Shown piece by piece: positions 1 to 7,945 of a DNA stretch of 64,000 nucleotides. How positions within the stretch are numbered: the stretch's first letter is position 1; each line of letters begins with the position of its first letter. A program made the translations under genes and the position numbers. Location of the stretch: the NCBI RefSeq assembly GCF_900167945.1, contig NZ_FUZA01000009.1, positions 1-64,000 on the forward strand, written 5' to 3'. The notes under the pieces are model-generated. The model saw nothing but the letters and a program-made list of their open reading frames with translations. It was not told the DNA's origin and did not search any database. The stretch is from Dyadobacter psychrophilus. GTDB taxonomy: Bacteria > Bacteroidota > Bacteroidia > Cytophagales > Spirosomataceae.

Positions 1-347
<347 letters not shown>

Positions 348-412
348 TGCACATTAAAATCTTATCAATCTTGATCTCTTCTACTTCCAATATGACATTG
401 ATTATCAATGTT

Positions 413-480
413 GAATGTAACAATGAGTGAATGAGTGAATAAAACATTCAGTCATTCGAAATTCAGTCATTCAAAATTGA
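413..480 (+). other. 23S-5S spacer with TGAAT/ATTCA-type repeats forming a dyad
   Basis: The spacer contains GAATGAGTGAAT (428-439 region) followed by ATTCAGTCATTC, which is its reverse complement with one mismatch, so the transcript can fold into a stem. Stems around mature rRNA ends are often RNase III processing sites; that role is inferred here. Similar ATTCA-rich sequence recurs at 12961-13003 between ribH and lysC. Confidence 0.5.
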
Positions 481-497
481 TTAACTCAAAGACCTTG

Positions 498-608
498 TTG
501 GTGACTATTGGCCTGGTGTTCACCTCTTCCCATCCCGAACAGAGAAGTTAAGCCCAGAACCGCCGATGATACTTGGATCAAACCTGGTAAAGTAGGTAGT
601 CGCCACAA
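498..608 (+). rRNA. 5S ribosomal RNA
   Basis: The gene has the typical 5S blocks: CACCTCTTCCCATCCCGAAC, AGAGAAGTTAAGCCC, and a loop E/helix IV region ending in AGTAGGTAGTCGCC. The 5' strand TTGGTGACTA pairs with 3' TAGTCGCCA to close helix I, which sets the boundaries to within a few bases. It sits about 150 bases after the 23S 3' end and is followed directly by a terminator, so it is the functional last gene of the operon. Confidence 0.95.
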
Positions 609-620
609 TACCATTAAACC

Positions 621-651
621 AAAAGCCTTACAGAAATGTAAGGCTTTTTTT
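621..651 (+). terminator. Rho-independent terminator of the rRNA operon
   Basis: The perfect stem GCCTTACA-GAAA-TGTAAGGC (625-643 region) carries a GAAA tetraloop and is followed by seven T residues. It directly follows the 5S gene. Confidence 0.9.
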
Positions 652-653
652 GT

Positions 654-842
654 GCCTGGTCTTCACCTCTTCCCATCCCGACTACGCGTCCCGGAACAGA
701 GAAGTTAAGCCGGGCTGCGTAAGCGGGGCTACCTAAGCCGGGCTGCCCAAGCCGGGGGCGCCCAGCTTGAACGCAAGCCCGGCCAGAACCGCCGATGACA
801 CCGGGCCGCGTAGGCGGGCCGCGCAGTCTAGTCGCCACAATA
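654..842 (+). pseudogene. decayed second 5S rRNA copy interrupted by GC-rich repeat insertions
   Basis: Three blocks match the intact upstream 5S: 654-680 (one change against 511-537), 695-711 (identical to 538-554) and 784-798 (identical to 555-569); 830-842 matches the 3' end AGTCGCCACAATA. Between them lie a 14-nt insertion (681-694), a 72-nt insertion (712-783) and a 31-nt GC-rich replacement (799-829) of 28 normal bases. The first 13 bases of 5S, which form one strand of helix I, are missing, so a normal fold is not possible. The following terminator is also duplicated. Functional 5S activity is therefore unlikely. Confidence 0.85.
712..829 (+). repeat. GC-rich 13-14 nt tandem repeat units inside the 5S pseudogene
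   Basis: Three tandem 14-mers lie at 712-725 (GGGCTGCGTAAGCG), 726-739 (GGGCTACCTAAGCC) and 740-753 (GGGCTGCCCAAGCC). Two related 13-mers follow at 802-814 (CGGGCCGCGTAGG) and 815-827 (CGGGCCGCGCAGT). Their base composition is far richer in G+C than the flanking rRNA or spacer. The shared unit in separate insertions suggests one repeat family inserted or expanded at several points. Confidence 0.75.
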
Positions 843-849
843 CTATTAC

Positions 850-878
850 AAAAGCCTTGCAGAAATGTGAGGCTTTTT
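850..878 (+). terminator. duplicated rRNA terminator after the 5S pseudogene
   Basis: The stem GCCTTGCA-GAAA-TGTGAGGC with a T run is a copy of the terminator at 621-651, with changes that leave two G-U pairs. It shows that the duplicated unit comprised the 5S gene plus its terminator. Confidence 0.75.
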
Positions 879-880
879 TT

Positions 881-1246
881 GTTTAGGGTTGCATGAATGC
901 GCGGGACACAAAAATTAGATCACTCCTTCTCTGCTGCGCCTGGATAGCACGGAGTAGCAGGCAGAGAAGGTCAACGCCGCTCATAAGAAAGAAAAAGTCA
1001 GCTTTAAACGTAAGCTTACGCATTAAGCGACTCATATGTTAGAACAAGTACAATAGCCTATTGTAATTATACATGAGCAAAGGATAACCACATGTAAATA
1101 AGATTCCGCTTTTAATGCTGTTTTGCTATGCGAGTCTTGTTAGATAACCAATAGTTAGATATCGATAGTATAGAATCCGTTTGCTTAATTAATTAAATTC
1201 CGGTAATTATTTATCATATTTTGCCGATCAAAGATCTCTAAAACAA
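881..1246. other. 366-base intergenic region with one long hairpin
   Basis: No convincing gene is seen here. An imperfect inverted repeat at 925-937 and 957-970 (CCTTCTCTGCTGC against GCAGGCAGAGAAGG, one bulge) can form a stem of about 13 bp, but no T run follows it. The rest is AT-rich and probably holds the promoter of the gene starting at 1247. Confidence 0.5.
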
Positions 1247-1765
1247 ATGGCTGAAATTATTTCTTTATTCGATTTAAGACTTTTCCAGATATCGCGGATC
1301 AAATGGGGATCGGCAGCTGCGTGGGATGAATCTTGTGATTCCTTGTTGAGGGAATATTATTCTCGGATACTGGAATGGTGGCCGCCTGAAAGACTTAGAT
1401 TTCCGCCAAATGACCAGGTAATCCTAAAACAATTAAGTGCCGCAGTCGCTTTAAGCGATTCGATTTTAGATAGCTATACTCTGCATTCAGAGCTATTGAA
1501 AATTCGAAAGAATGGGATAAGATTAGAGCGGGCCACTGTTGACTTGCTGAAAGTAGTATTGAATTTTGCAATTGCTATTGATAACAAATCAATAGATGTA
1601 AGCTCAGATCCTGGCTTACCATTATTGGAATTATTCGAGAAAGGCTATCAAATTGGTTATACCGATGCAGGCATTGAAATACATTATCAAGAAGGCTGGA
1701 AAATATTGCCTGTACCTTTGCGCACAGAAGTTGTATTGTATATGATTGATGGTAAAGATGCCTAA
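1247..1765 (+). CDS. hypothetical protein (172 aa), unrecognised
   Basis: I do not recognise this protein. It has no signal peptide, membrane segment or obvious catalytic motif. The N-terminal half is predicted mainly helical and contains an EWWPPERLRFPP segment near residue 43; the C-terminal part (from about residue 120) looks like alternating strand and helix, with YTDAGIEIHYQEGW near residue 138. It stands alone between the rRNA operon and dxs, convergent with dxs, in a gene-poor stretch. The ATG at 1247 is preceded only by an A-rich tract, not a clear ribosome-binding site. A coding role is supported by the length and by an ordinary amino-acid composition. Confidence 0.6.
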   Translation: MAEIISLFDLRLFQISRIKWGSAAAWDESCDSLLREYYSRILEWWPPERLRFPPNDQVILKQLSAAVALSDSILDSYTLHSELLKIRKNGIRLERATVDLLKVVLNFAIAIDNKSIDVSSDPGLPLLELFEKGYQIGYTDAGIEIHYQEGWKILPVPLRTEVVLYMIDGKDA

Positions 1766-1792
1766 CATTCATTGTGCACCGCACAAATAACG

Positions 1793-1818
1793 AAAAAGGT
1801 GCTATACCGCACCTTCTT
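1793..1818 (-). terminator. terminator downstream of dxs
   Basis: Read on the minus strand, AAGGTGC-GGTATA-GCACCTT is followed by T residues (1793-1797). It lies about 30 bases past the dxs stop codon and between two convergent genes. Confidence 0.65.
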
Positions 1819-1845
1819 CGTATTACCATTCAAATATAATCTTAT

Positions 1846-3792
1846 TCAATTAAGAACGACAATCTTGGCAGCGGATCTGGTGTCCAAAAGTTCTTCAACT
1901 GTCTTGATTATGCCTACCGTATCAACTCCACATTCGCGATAAAGCTCATTTGGCTCACCATGTTCGATAATGCTGTCAGGCACCCCAAGTCTTTTGACTA
2001 TGGAAGAATAACCATTGTCAGCCATAAATTCAATCACAGCACTGCCAAATCCGCCCTGTAAGCAACCATCTTCGATGGTTAGGACTTTGCTATGGTTATT
2101 AAATACTTCGTGCAATAATGCCTCGTCTAATGGTTTTGCAAAGCGCATGTCATACAATGAAGCTGAAACGCTTTGAAGCTCCAATTGTTCGCAGGCTTTT
2201 AAAGCGTAATTTCCCAATGGGCCAAATGAAAGAATTGCGATATCCTCACCGTCTTTTAACTTTCTTCCTTTACCAATTACAATTTCCTCGAAAGGAGTAT
2301 TCCAATTTGGCATTACTCCGGCTCCTCTTGGATAACGGATTGTGAATGCTTGTTTTCCCGATTGAAAAGATTCAAGTTGAGCGGTGTACATCAGGTTTCT
2401 TAGCTCCTGCTCATTCATTGGCGACGCAACCACCATATTAGGAATGCAACGCATAAATGCAATGTCATATAAGCCATGATGCGTAGGTCCATCCGCGCCA
2501 ACCAGTCCCGCCCTGTCTAAACAAAAAATGACGGGAAGCTCCTGAATACAGACGTCATGGATCACCTGATCATATGCCCTTTGCATGAACGTTGAATAAA
2601 TATTGCAATAAACAACTTCGCCCCTGGTTGCCATGCCAGCCGAGAATGTTACCGCATGCTGTTCAGCAATGCCCACATCAAAAGCTCTTTCGGGGATTAG
2701 ATCCATCATAATGTTCAACGATGAACCGGAAGGCATTGCAGGTGTTACCCCAACGATTTTGGGATTCTGTTTTGCAAGCTCGACAATAGTGTTACCAAAT
2801 ACATCCTGATATTTTGGTGCCTGTGGTTGATCATAAACTTTGATCTTAATCTCACCCGTGATTTTATCAAACACTCCTGGCGAATGCCATTTAGTCTGGT
2901 CTTTTTCAGCGGGACCGTAACCTTTTCCTTTCACAGTGAGACAATGTAACAGCTTAGGTCCCGGAATGCTTTTCAAATCCTTTAAAACCTCTGTAAGATG
3001 GCTAATGTCATTGCCATCAATAGGTCCGAAATATCTTAAACCTAATGATTCAAAAAGATTGCTTTGACGAAGGATAGCGGTTTTCATAACCGTTTCCACT
3101 TTTGAAACGATTTCCTGAGCGCTTTTGCCGAAATTGCTCATTTTGCCAAGCAGATTCCAAACCTCGTCCCTGAACTTATTATATGTCTGTGAAGTCGTAA
3201 TATCAGTCAAATACTCTTTAAGCGCGCCTACATTAGGATCGATTGCCATGCAATTATCATTCAAAATGATAAGCAAATTAGAATCGGTTGCTCCGGCGTG
3301 GTTCATTCCTTCGAATGCCATCCCAGCAGTCATAGCGCCGTCTCCAATAATCGCGATATGTTGTCTTTCAAAATTTTTCTCCAATGCCGATGCCACAGCC
3401 ATTCCCAATGCGGAAGAAATGGATGTAGATGAATGGCCTACACCAAAAGCATCATAAATGCTTTCGCTGCGTCTTGGAAATCCCGAAAGTCCTCCGTAAG
3501 TACGATTGGAATGAAAGCTATCTCTTCTGCCCGTCAGAATTTTATGGCCATAAGCCTGGTGGCCTACATCCCAAACCAGCTGATCATCGGGCGTGTTAAA
3601 AACGTAATGAAGCGCAACGCTTAATTCGACTACGCCCAGGCTTGCACCGAAATGGCCGCCATAGACGGAAACATTATCAATGATAAACTGACGTAATTCG
3701 TTACAAACTTGTGGAAGCTGGGAACTGTCTAACTTTCGTAAGTCCTCAGGAGAGTCAATTTTAGCTAATAATTTCCCAGGTTTTATAAGCAT
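1846..3792 (-). CDS. dxs: 1-deoxy-D-xylulose-5-phosphate synthase
   Basis: This cytoplasmic enzyme is the thiamine-diphosphate-dependent first step of the MEP isoprenoid pathway, condensing pyruvate and glyceraldehyde 3-phosphate. The 648-aa length fits the family. The N-terminal domain has the early DVGHQAYGHKILTGR motif and the ThDP/Mg motif GDGAMTAGMAFEGMNHAG followed by LNDN (about residues 150-180). The pyrimidine-binding domain has DVGIAEQHAVTFSAGMA (about 370-385), and the C-terminal transketolase domain has LTIEDGCLQGGFGSAV. Dxr, the next pathway enzyme, is encoded elsewhere in the window (28020-29180). A -7 element TAATTTTG (3835-3842, minus) lies about 40 bases upstream of the start. 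Confidence 0.97.
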   Translation of the reverse strand: MLIKPGKLLAKIDSPEDLRKLDSSQLPQVCNELRQFIIDNVSVYGGHFGASLGVVELSVALHYVFNTPDDQLVWDVGHQAYGHKILTGRRDSFHSNRTYGGLSGFPRRSESIYDAFGVGHSSTSISSALGMAVASALEKNFERQHIAIIGDGAMTAGMAFEGMNHAGATDSNLLIILNDNCMAIDPNVGALKEYLTDITTSQTYNKFRDEVWNLLGKMSNFGKSAQEIVSKVETVMKTAILRQSNLFESLGLRYFGPIDGNDISHLTEVLKDLKSIPGPKLLHCLTVKGKGYGPAEKDQTKWHSPGVFDKITGEIKIKVYDQPQAPKYQDVFGNTIVELAKQNPKIVGVTPAMPSGSSLNIMMDLIPERAFDVGIAEQHAVTFSAGMATRGEVVYCNIYSTFMQRAYDQVIHDVCIQELPVIFCLDRAGLVGADGPTHHGLYDIAFMRCIPNMVVASPMNEQELRNLMYTAQLESFQSGKQAFTIRYPRGAGVMPNWNTPFEEIVIGKGRKLKDGEDIAILSFGPLGNYALKACEQLELQSVSASLYDMRFAKPLDEALLHEVFNNHSKVLTIEDGCLQGGFGSAVIEFMADNGYSSIVKRLGVPDSIIEHGEPNELYRECGVDTVGIIKTVEELLDTRSAAKIVVLN

Positions 3793-3834
3793 ATTCAGGC
3801 TTTTGAAATCAAAAAATTGCGGTAATTAAGCAGA

Positions 3835-3842
3835 CAAAATTA
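3835..3842 (-). promoter_or_regulatory. -7 promoter element (TAATTTTG) upstream of dxs
   Basis: On the minus strand TAATTTTG matches the Bacteroidota -7 consensus TAnnTTTG and lies about 43 bases before the dxs start. No clear -33 TTTG is visible at standard spacing, so this is a half-supported call. Confidence 0.5.
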
Positions 3843-3868
3843 AGCAAATAAGGACATTAACTCCGACT

Positions 3869-4786
3869 TTATTTTTGCTGACTTGCCTTGAACAGCTTTT
3901 GCTTTTCTTCTCTCGTCAAACTCTCGTAACCAGATTTAGAAATTTTGTCCAGTATAGAATCGATTTCTGTTTGATCTGGCATTTCGATCGTTCCCGACGA
4001 CGATGTAGACGAATACACGCTTGTGCTTCTGTAAACCTGTCTCTCGCGGTAAGTAACCTGCATGGAAGGGCGTTTGCGGAATAATCTCGACCAGCCGTTC
4101 ATGACGGCATAAATCGGCTTACCCAGGTCTGTCCCACTTTGCAACAATTTGATAAATACATACCCAATAAATGCGCCTCCCAAGTGCGCCAGATTACCTC
4201 CGGCATTAGGACCGACAGTCTGAGCAAGGGAAAGGATTATATAGAAAAGAGCGATAAATTTGATCCTGATCGGACCTAGAAAAATCAGATTGAATGTGTA
4301 GTTAGGGAGTAAAGTAGAAGCTCCTACCGCAACAGAAAACGCTGCTGCCGACGCACCAAGCATTCTGGAACCTTCTACATGAGCTTGAAAATAAGGCAAC
4401 GCATTGTAAAGAACGATGTAAATCAATCCGCCGGCAATTCCGCCAAGCATATAGAGCGCTATAACGCGCTTTGCACCCAGATATTCATCAATTAGCTTTC
4501 CAAACCAATACAGAAACAGCATATTGAAAAGAATATGGAAAATATCATCATGCGTGAAAAAGTAAGAGATAAGTGTCCAGGGTTTGTACAAAAACTCATT
4601 GGTTGCAGCAGGAAGCTGCAAGGTGTTAATCACCGCGTAGTATACGTTTGAAGATTGAGAAAGCGTCAGAATAATCTTCAATAGCAGTAACGTCAAGAAA
4701 ACTGCGGTATTAACAAGGATTATCTTTACAAGTGCATTCTCTGATTTGGCAAACTCCCTTTTTACGTCATCAACAATATTGCTCAT
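3869..4786 (-). CDS. rhomboid family intramembrane serine protease, GASA variant (305 aa)
   Basis: Rhomboids are polytopic membrane proteases that cut substrates within the bilayer using a Ser-His dyad. About six hydrophobic segments span residues 25-220. The catalytic serine motif reads LGASAAAF (about residue 144), with alanine where most rhomboids have the second glycine of GxSG. The catalytic histidine is in NLAHLGGAFIGY (about residue 200). A soluble C-terminal tail of about 85 residues is rich in Ser/Thr and charged residues and is likely cytoplasmic. The start lies 3 bases after the stop of another rhomboid gene, which follows mutL with a 9-base gap, so the three genes form one operon. 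Substrate is unknown. Confidence 0.9.
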   Translation of the reverse strand: MSNIVDDVKREFAKSENALVKIILVNTAVFLTLLLLKIILTLSQSSNVYYAVINTLQLPAATNEFLYKPWTLISYFFTHDDIFHILFNMLFLYWFGKLIDEYLGAKRVIALYMLGGIAGGLIYIVLYNALPYFQAHVEGSRMLGASAAAFSVAVGASTLLPNYTFNLIFLGPIRIKFIALFYIILSLAQTVGPNAGGNLAHLGGAFIGYVFIKLLQSGTDLGKPIYAVMNGWSRLFRKRPSMQVTYRERQVYRSTSVYSSTSSSGTIEMPDQTEIDSILDKISKSGYESLTREEKQKLFKASQQK

Positions 4787-4789
4787 CTC

Positions 4790-5575
4790 TCAATAGAAAT
4801 TTGTTTTTTGCGTGTTCCAGTAACGCAACAATATATATGCAAATAGCATTCCTCCAATGTGCGCGAAATGCGCCACATTATCTGACTGAGCGTTCTGAAA
4901 TCCTGCATATAATTCGTATAAACCGTAAAAAGCAACAAAATATTTAGCCTTAATCGGAAACGGAACAAAAAGGAGAAAAAGCTCAGTATTCGGAAACAAT
5001 AAACCAAACGCCATTAGGATGCCGAAAATTGCTCCGGAAGCACCTACCAGTGGCGTATTGATCAAACTTTGATAATAAGAATTTACAAATTCTACACTTT
5101 GTTGAATGTAGCCAGAATTTGTCGGATTGCCTTCAAACTTGTTTAAAAAATCAAGGTTCGCTTCGTAAATTCTTTCCGCATGTTTACTCATGAAATCAAC
5201 GAGTCCGTCGGGTGTCGGATTTTGAGTAAATATTTCAACAGCCTGCCTAACTTGACTGTTTTCAAAATAATCAATTCCCGAGAAAAGAATCCCTGCTCCT
5301 ATGCCGGTAAAAAAGTAAAAAAACAGAAATTTTTTCGGCCCCCAGCCCCGTTCAAGCAATGGCCCAAACATAAATAAACCAAACATATTGCTGAACAAAT
5401 GTCCAAAACTGCCATGCAGGAACATGTACGTTACAAACTGGAACGGGTAGAAAGCAGGTGAAAATACCGAACGAAGCGCAAAGACATTGGTGAGATTAAA
5501 AATGTAGGAATCAACTACAAAAAAGAGAATATTAAGAATTAGTAAGTTCTTGACGGTAGGGGTTATGGATAACAT
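4790..5575 (-). CDS. rhomboid family intramembrane serine protease (261 aa)
   Basis: This second rhomboid protease keeps the canonical motif VGASGAIFGILMAFG (serine near residue 180) and the catalytic histidine in HFAHIGGMLFAY (about residue 240). The early loop has HGSFGHLFSNMFGLFMFGPLLERGWG, the usual rhomboid L1 and TM2 region with His and Asn. A long insertion (about residues 105-170) between the second and third membrane segments is mostly soluble and charged. It is the middle gene of the mutL-rhomboid-rhomboid operon. The two proteases are clearly diverged paralogues, not a recent duplication. Confidence 0.93.
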   Translation of the reverse strand: MLSITPTVKNLLILNILFFVVDSYIFNLTNVFALRSVFSPAFYPFQFVTYMFLHGSFGHLFSNMFGLFMFGPLLERGWGPKKFLFFYFFTGIGAGILFSGIDYFENSQVRQAVEIFTQNPTPDGLVDFMSKHAERIYEANLDFLNKFEGNPTNSGYIQQSVEFVNSYYQSLINTPLVGASGAIFGILMAFGLLFPNTELFLLFVPFPIKAKYFVAFYGLYELYAGFQNAQSDNVAHFAHIGGMLFAYILLRYWNTQKTNFY

Positions 5576-5584
5576 ATTCTGTGT

Positions 5585-7471
5585 TTAAGCTTTAAATATA
5601 CTGGTAAGTTTATCCATCGTAAGCAAAACAATGATCGCCTCGCCGCTGGGCGTCCTGTTTGGGTCCGTGGAAGCGAAAAGCTGATCAATTAATGTGTGAA
5701 TTTCTACAAAAGAAAGCTTTACCGCATAACGGACAGAAAAACGCCTCGCAAGCGAGCGGGAAAGACTCTCAGGTTTATTTAGTTTAAGGTCGGAATAACT
5801 TTGTTTTAGTTGCTCAATTAGCTCTTCAAAAAGGTCCTGTTCGCTTTCTTCGGGCAGATCGGCCGGAATTCCGCGAATGATCAGTTCATTTGATCCAAAC
5901 TCATCGAACTCAAATCCAAGACTCCTTATTTCCTTTTTGGTTTCATTCACAAGCTGCATATCCGAGTGCGTCAGCCTGATTGTTTTTGGAAAAAGGAGTT
6001 GCTGGCATGCGCCGTTCCTGTTCGTAAGCATTTTCCGATATCGCTCGTAAAGTATCCTTTCATAAGCCGCCTTCTGATCGATCAGCATAATGCCGTCTTT
6101 CACTTGGGAGAGAATGTATCGGTTATGGAGCTGAAAAAGGACCGCGTCGCTTTCCGGGGCAGAAATTACTTCCAATGCCATCCTGTTGACTTTACTGGCA
6201 ATGGTTTTCGGCTGCTCCTGAAACGAAGGCCTGGAAACAGTGGTCGCGTTGGTCTCGAAAGCGGCCAGTTCCCGGTTCCGGTCTTCCGTATTTTGTAAGC
6301 CTTCGAAAAGTTTATTCCAATTGGTAAGGTTTGATCTCGACTGTCCTCCTTCGCTTTTTTTGGATTGCGCAGCCCAGTCCGGCATTACAGTTCTTGGGAT
6401 CAGGTTATGGTTCTGATCCGACACTGTGGGATTTAAGAAGTTGATATTATCGTCAAAATCGATGGACTGCGAAAGGTTATAAACACCGACCGCCTTTTTC
6501 ACGGCTGCCATTACAATAGCATAAACCGACCTTTCGTCATCAAACTTGATTTCTGTCTTGGTCGGATGAATGTTTATATCAATGTGGGAAGGGTCAATCT
6601 CAATAAAAAGCACATAAAACGGGTGACTTCCTTCTGGTATAGTGCCGTCAAATGCGCTGATCACTGCATGATGCATATAACTGTGCTTGATATAGCGATC
6701 ATTGACAAAGAAAAACTGCTCGCCGCGGGTCTTTCTCGCAAACTCGGGCTTTCCAATGTATCCACGCACACTAATATAAGATGTATCTTCCTGACAGAAA
6801 GCCAGTTGCTCCCGGTAACTCTTGCCGTAAATGTCAACAATTCTCTTAACCAGCTTGCCCGATTGCAGGTTGAAAACTTCGGTATCATTATGGTGCAATG
6901 TGAAAGCAACCTGAGGATGCGCCAGTGCGACCCTTTGAAACTCATCCAGAACGTGACGCATTTCAACAGAATTGGATTTCAAAAAATTTCTCCGGGCAGG
7001 AACATTAAAAAACAGGTTCTTAACCGAAAGGTTTGTCCCTTTCAAACACGCAACAGCTTCTTGCGCTTTGATTTCTGAACCATCTATCCGGATCATGGTG
7101 CCGAGTTCGTCAAATTCCTGGCGCGTCCTGAGCTCAACCTGCGCAATAGCGGCAATAGAAGCAAGTGCTTCTCCGCGGAAACCCATTGTACGGATCCTGA
7201 AAAGATCCTCTGACTGGCGGATCTTTGAAGTAGCATGCCTTTCAAAACTCATCCGGGCATCCGTTTCAGACATTCCCGAACCGTCATCGATAATCTGAAT
7301 GAGTGTTCTGCCCGCCTCTTTCAAAATAACCTGAACATGGTTCGCCTTCGCATCAATGGCATTTTCCATAAGCTCTTTTACCACTGATGCGGGTCGCTGA
7401 ACAACCTCGCCGGCGGCAATTTGATTGGCTATGGAATCTGGTAATAATTGTATGATGTCGGAAGACGGCAT
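5585..7471 (-). CDS. mutL: DNA mismatch repair protein MutL
   Basis: MutL couples mismatch recognition by MutS to strand removal. The N-terminal GHKL ATPase domain shows ELMENAIDAKAN (motif I), IIDDGSGM (motif II) and RHATSKI...RTMGFRGEALASIAAI (motif III) within residues 30-110. The C-terminal dimerisation domain starts near residue 430. The usual endonuclease motif DQHA(x)2E(x)4E is present as DQKAAYERILYE (about residue 467), so the metal-binding His of DQHA is Lys here while both Glu residues remain. The 628-aa length is normal. It heads an operon with two rhomboid protease genes. Confidence 0.96.
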   Translation of the reverse strand: MPSSDIIQLLPDSIANQIAAGEVVQRPASVVKELMENAIDAKANHVQVILKEAGRTLIQIIDDGSGMSETDARMSFERHATSKIRQSEDLFRIRTMGFRGEALASIAAIAQVELRTRQEFDELGTMIRIDGSEIKAQEAVACLKGTNLSVKNLFFNVPARRNFLKSNSVEMRHVLDEFQRVALAHPQVAFTLHHNDTEVFNLQSGKLVKRIVDIYGKSYREQLAFCQEDTSYISVRGYIGKPEFARKTRGEQFFFVNDRYIKHSYMHHAVISAFDGTIPEGSHPFYVLFIEIDPSHIDINIHPTKTEIKFDDERSVYAIVMAAVKKAVGVYNLSQSIDFDDNINFLNPTVSDQNHNLIPRTVMPDWAAQSKKSEGGQSRSNLTNWNKLFEGLQNTEDRNRELAAFETNATTVSRPSFQEQPKTIASKVNRMALEVISAPESDAVLFQLHNRYILSQVKDGIMLIDQKAAYERILYERYRKMLTNRNGACQQLLFPKTIRLTHSDMQLVNETKKEIRSLGFEFDEFGSNELIIRGIPADLPEESEQDLFEELIEQLKQSYSDLKLNKPESLSRSLARRFSVRYAVKLSFVEIHTLIDQLFASTDPNRTPSGEAIIVLLTMDKLTSIFKA

Positions 7472-7711
7472 GTCGGATTTTTGATTTATTTAACTATAAC
7501 AAATAAACAAAAATTTTTTTAGAGCGGGGTCAATTTTGGCGGGTAGCAACCTGTCGGCGTTTGCTTTTACTTAAAATCTCAATAGAATAATTACATTATA
7601 TATAAAAATTTTCTACATTATGAGAACGTTTTTTGTGAATTACTTTGTTGAGATTAAATAAAAACGCTAACTTGGGATATTAAACTCCTATGTTAATAAC
7701 CTGAACCTGAT
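7472..7711. other. intergenic region between divergent mutL and a small ORF
   Basis: This AT-rich 240-base stretch must carry the mutL promoter (minus) and the promoter of the small membrane ORF (plus). I see no perfect TAnnTTTG pair with a -33 element, no stem-loop and no further gene. Confidence 0.4.
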
Positions 7712-7876
7712 ATGAAAACGCCAATTTCAAAACGATTTAATTTTACGATGGCATTGCAATGGCTCATATTTTTGCCAATAATTTTGCCGCTCTGCATAAT
7801 CTTTGGCGCTATTGAAGGCGTTGTTAAAATGGTTGAGAAAATGGCTCAGAGGATGTGGATGGATATGGAACTATAA
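7712..7876 (+). CDS. small membrane protein (54 aa), hypothetical
   Basis: The ATG at 7712 opens a 54-codon frame ending in TAA at 7874-7876. The product begins MKTPISKRFNFTMALQW, has one hydrophobic segment of about 22 residues (LIFLPIILPLCIIFGAI region), and ends with an amphipathic, Met-rich tail (VVKMVEKMAQRMWMDMEL). A strong terminator starts about 20 bases after the stop, which supports an independent transcript. No family is recognised. It could be a small membrane regulator or a type I toxin-like peptide, but nothing in the sequence decides this. Confidence 0.55.
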   Translation: MKTPISKRFNFTMALQWLIFLPIILPLCIIFGAIEGVVKMVEKMAQRMWMDMEL

Positions 7877-7890
7877 CTACAAAAGCGATA

Positions 7891-7937
7891 TAAAAGTAAA
7901 AGCCCGGTGTTCGCACATCGGGCTTTTACTTTTATTA
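7891..7937. terminator. bidirectional terminator between small ORF and nagB fusion
   Basis: The arms AAAAGTAAAAGCCCG and CGGGCTTTTACTTTT form a perfect 15-bp stem around GTGTTCGCACAT. A T run on the plus side and its complement on the minus side would stop transcription from both convergent genes. Confidence 0.88.
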
Positions 7938-7945
7938 CTAAAACC

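Noticed and set aside
614..838. 74-codon minus-strand open frame across the 5S pseudogene
   Set aside because: It is made of antisense rRNA and GC-rich repeat units, with Gly/Arg/Pro-rich nonsense composition.
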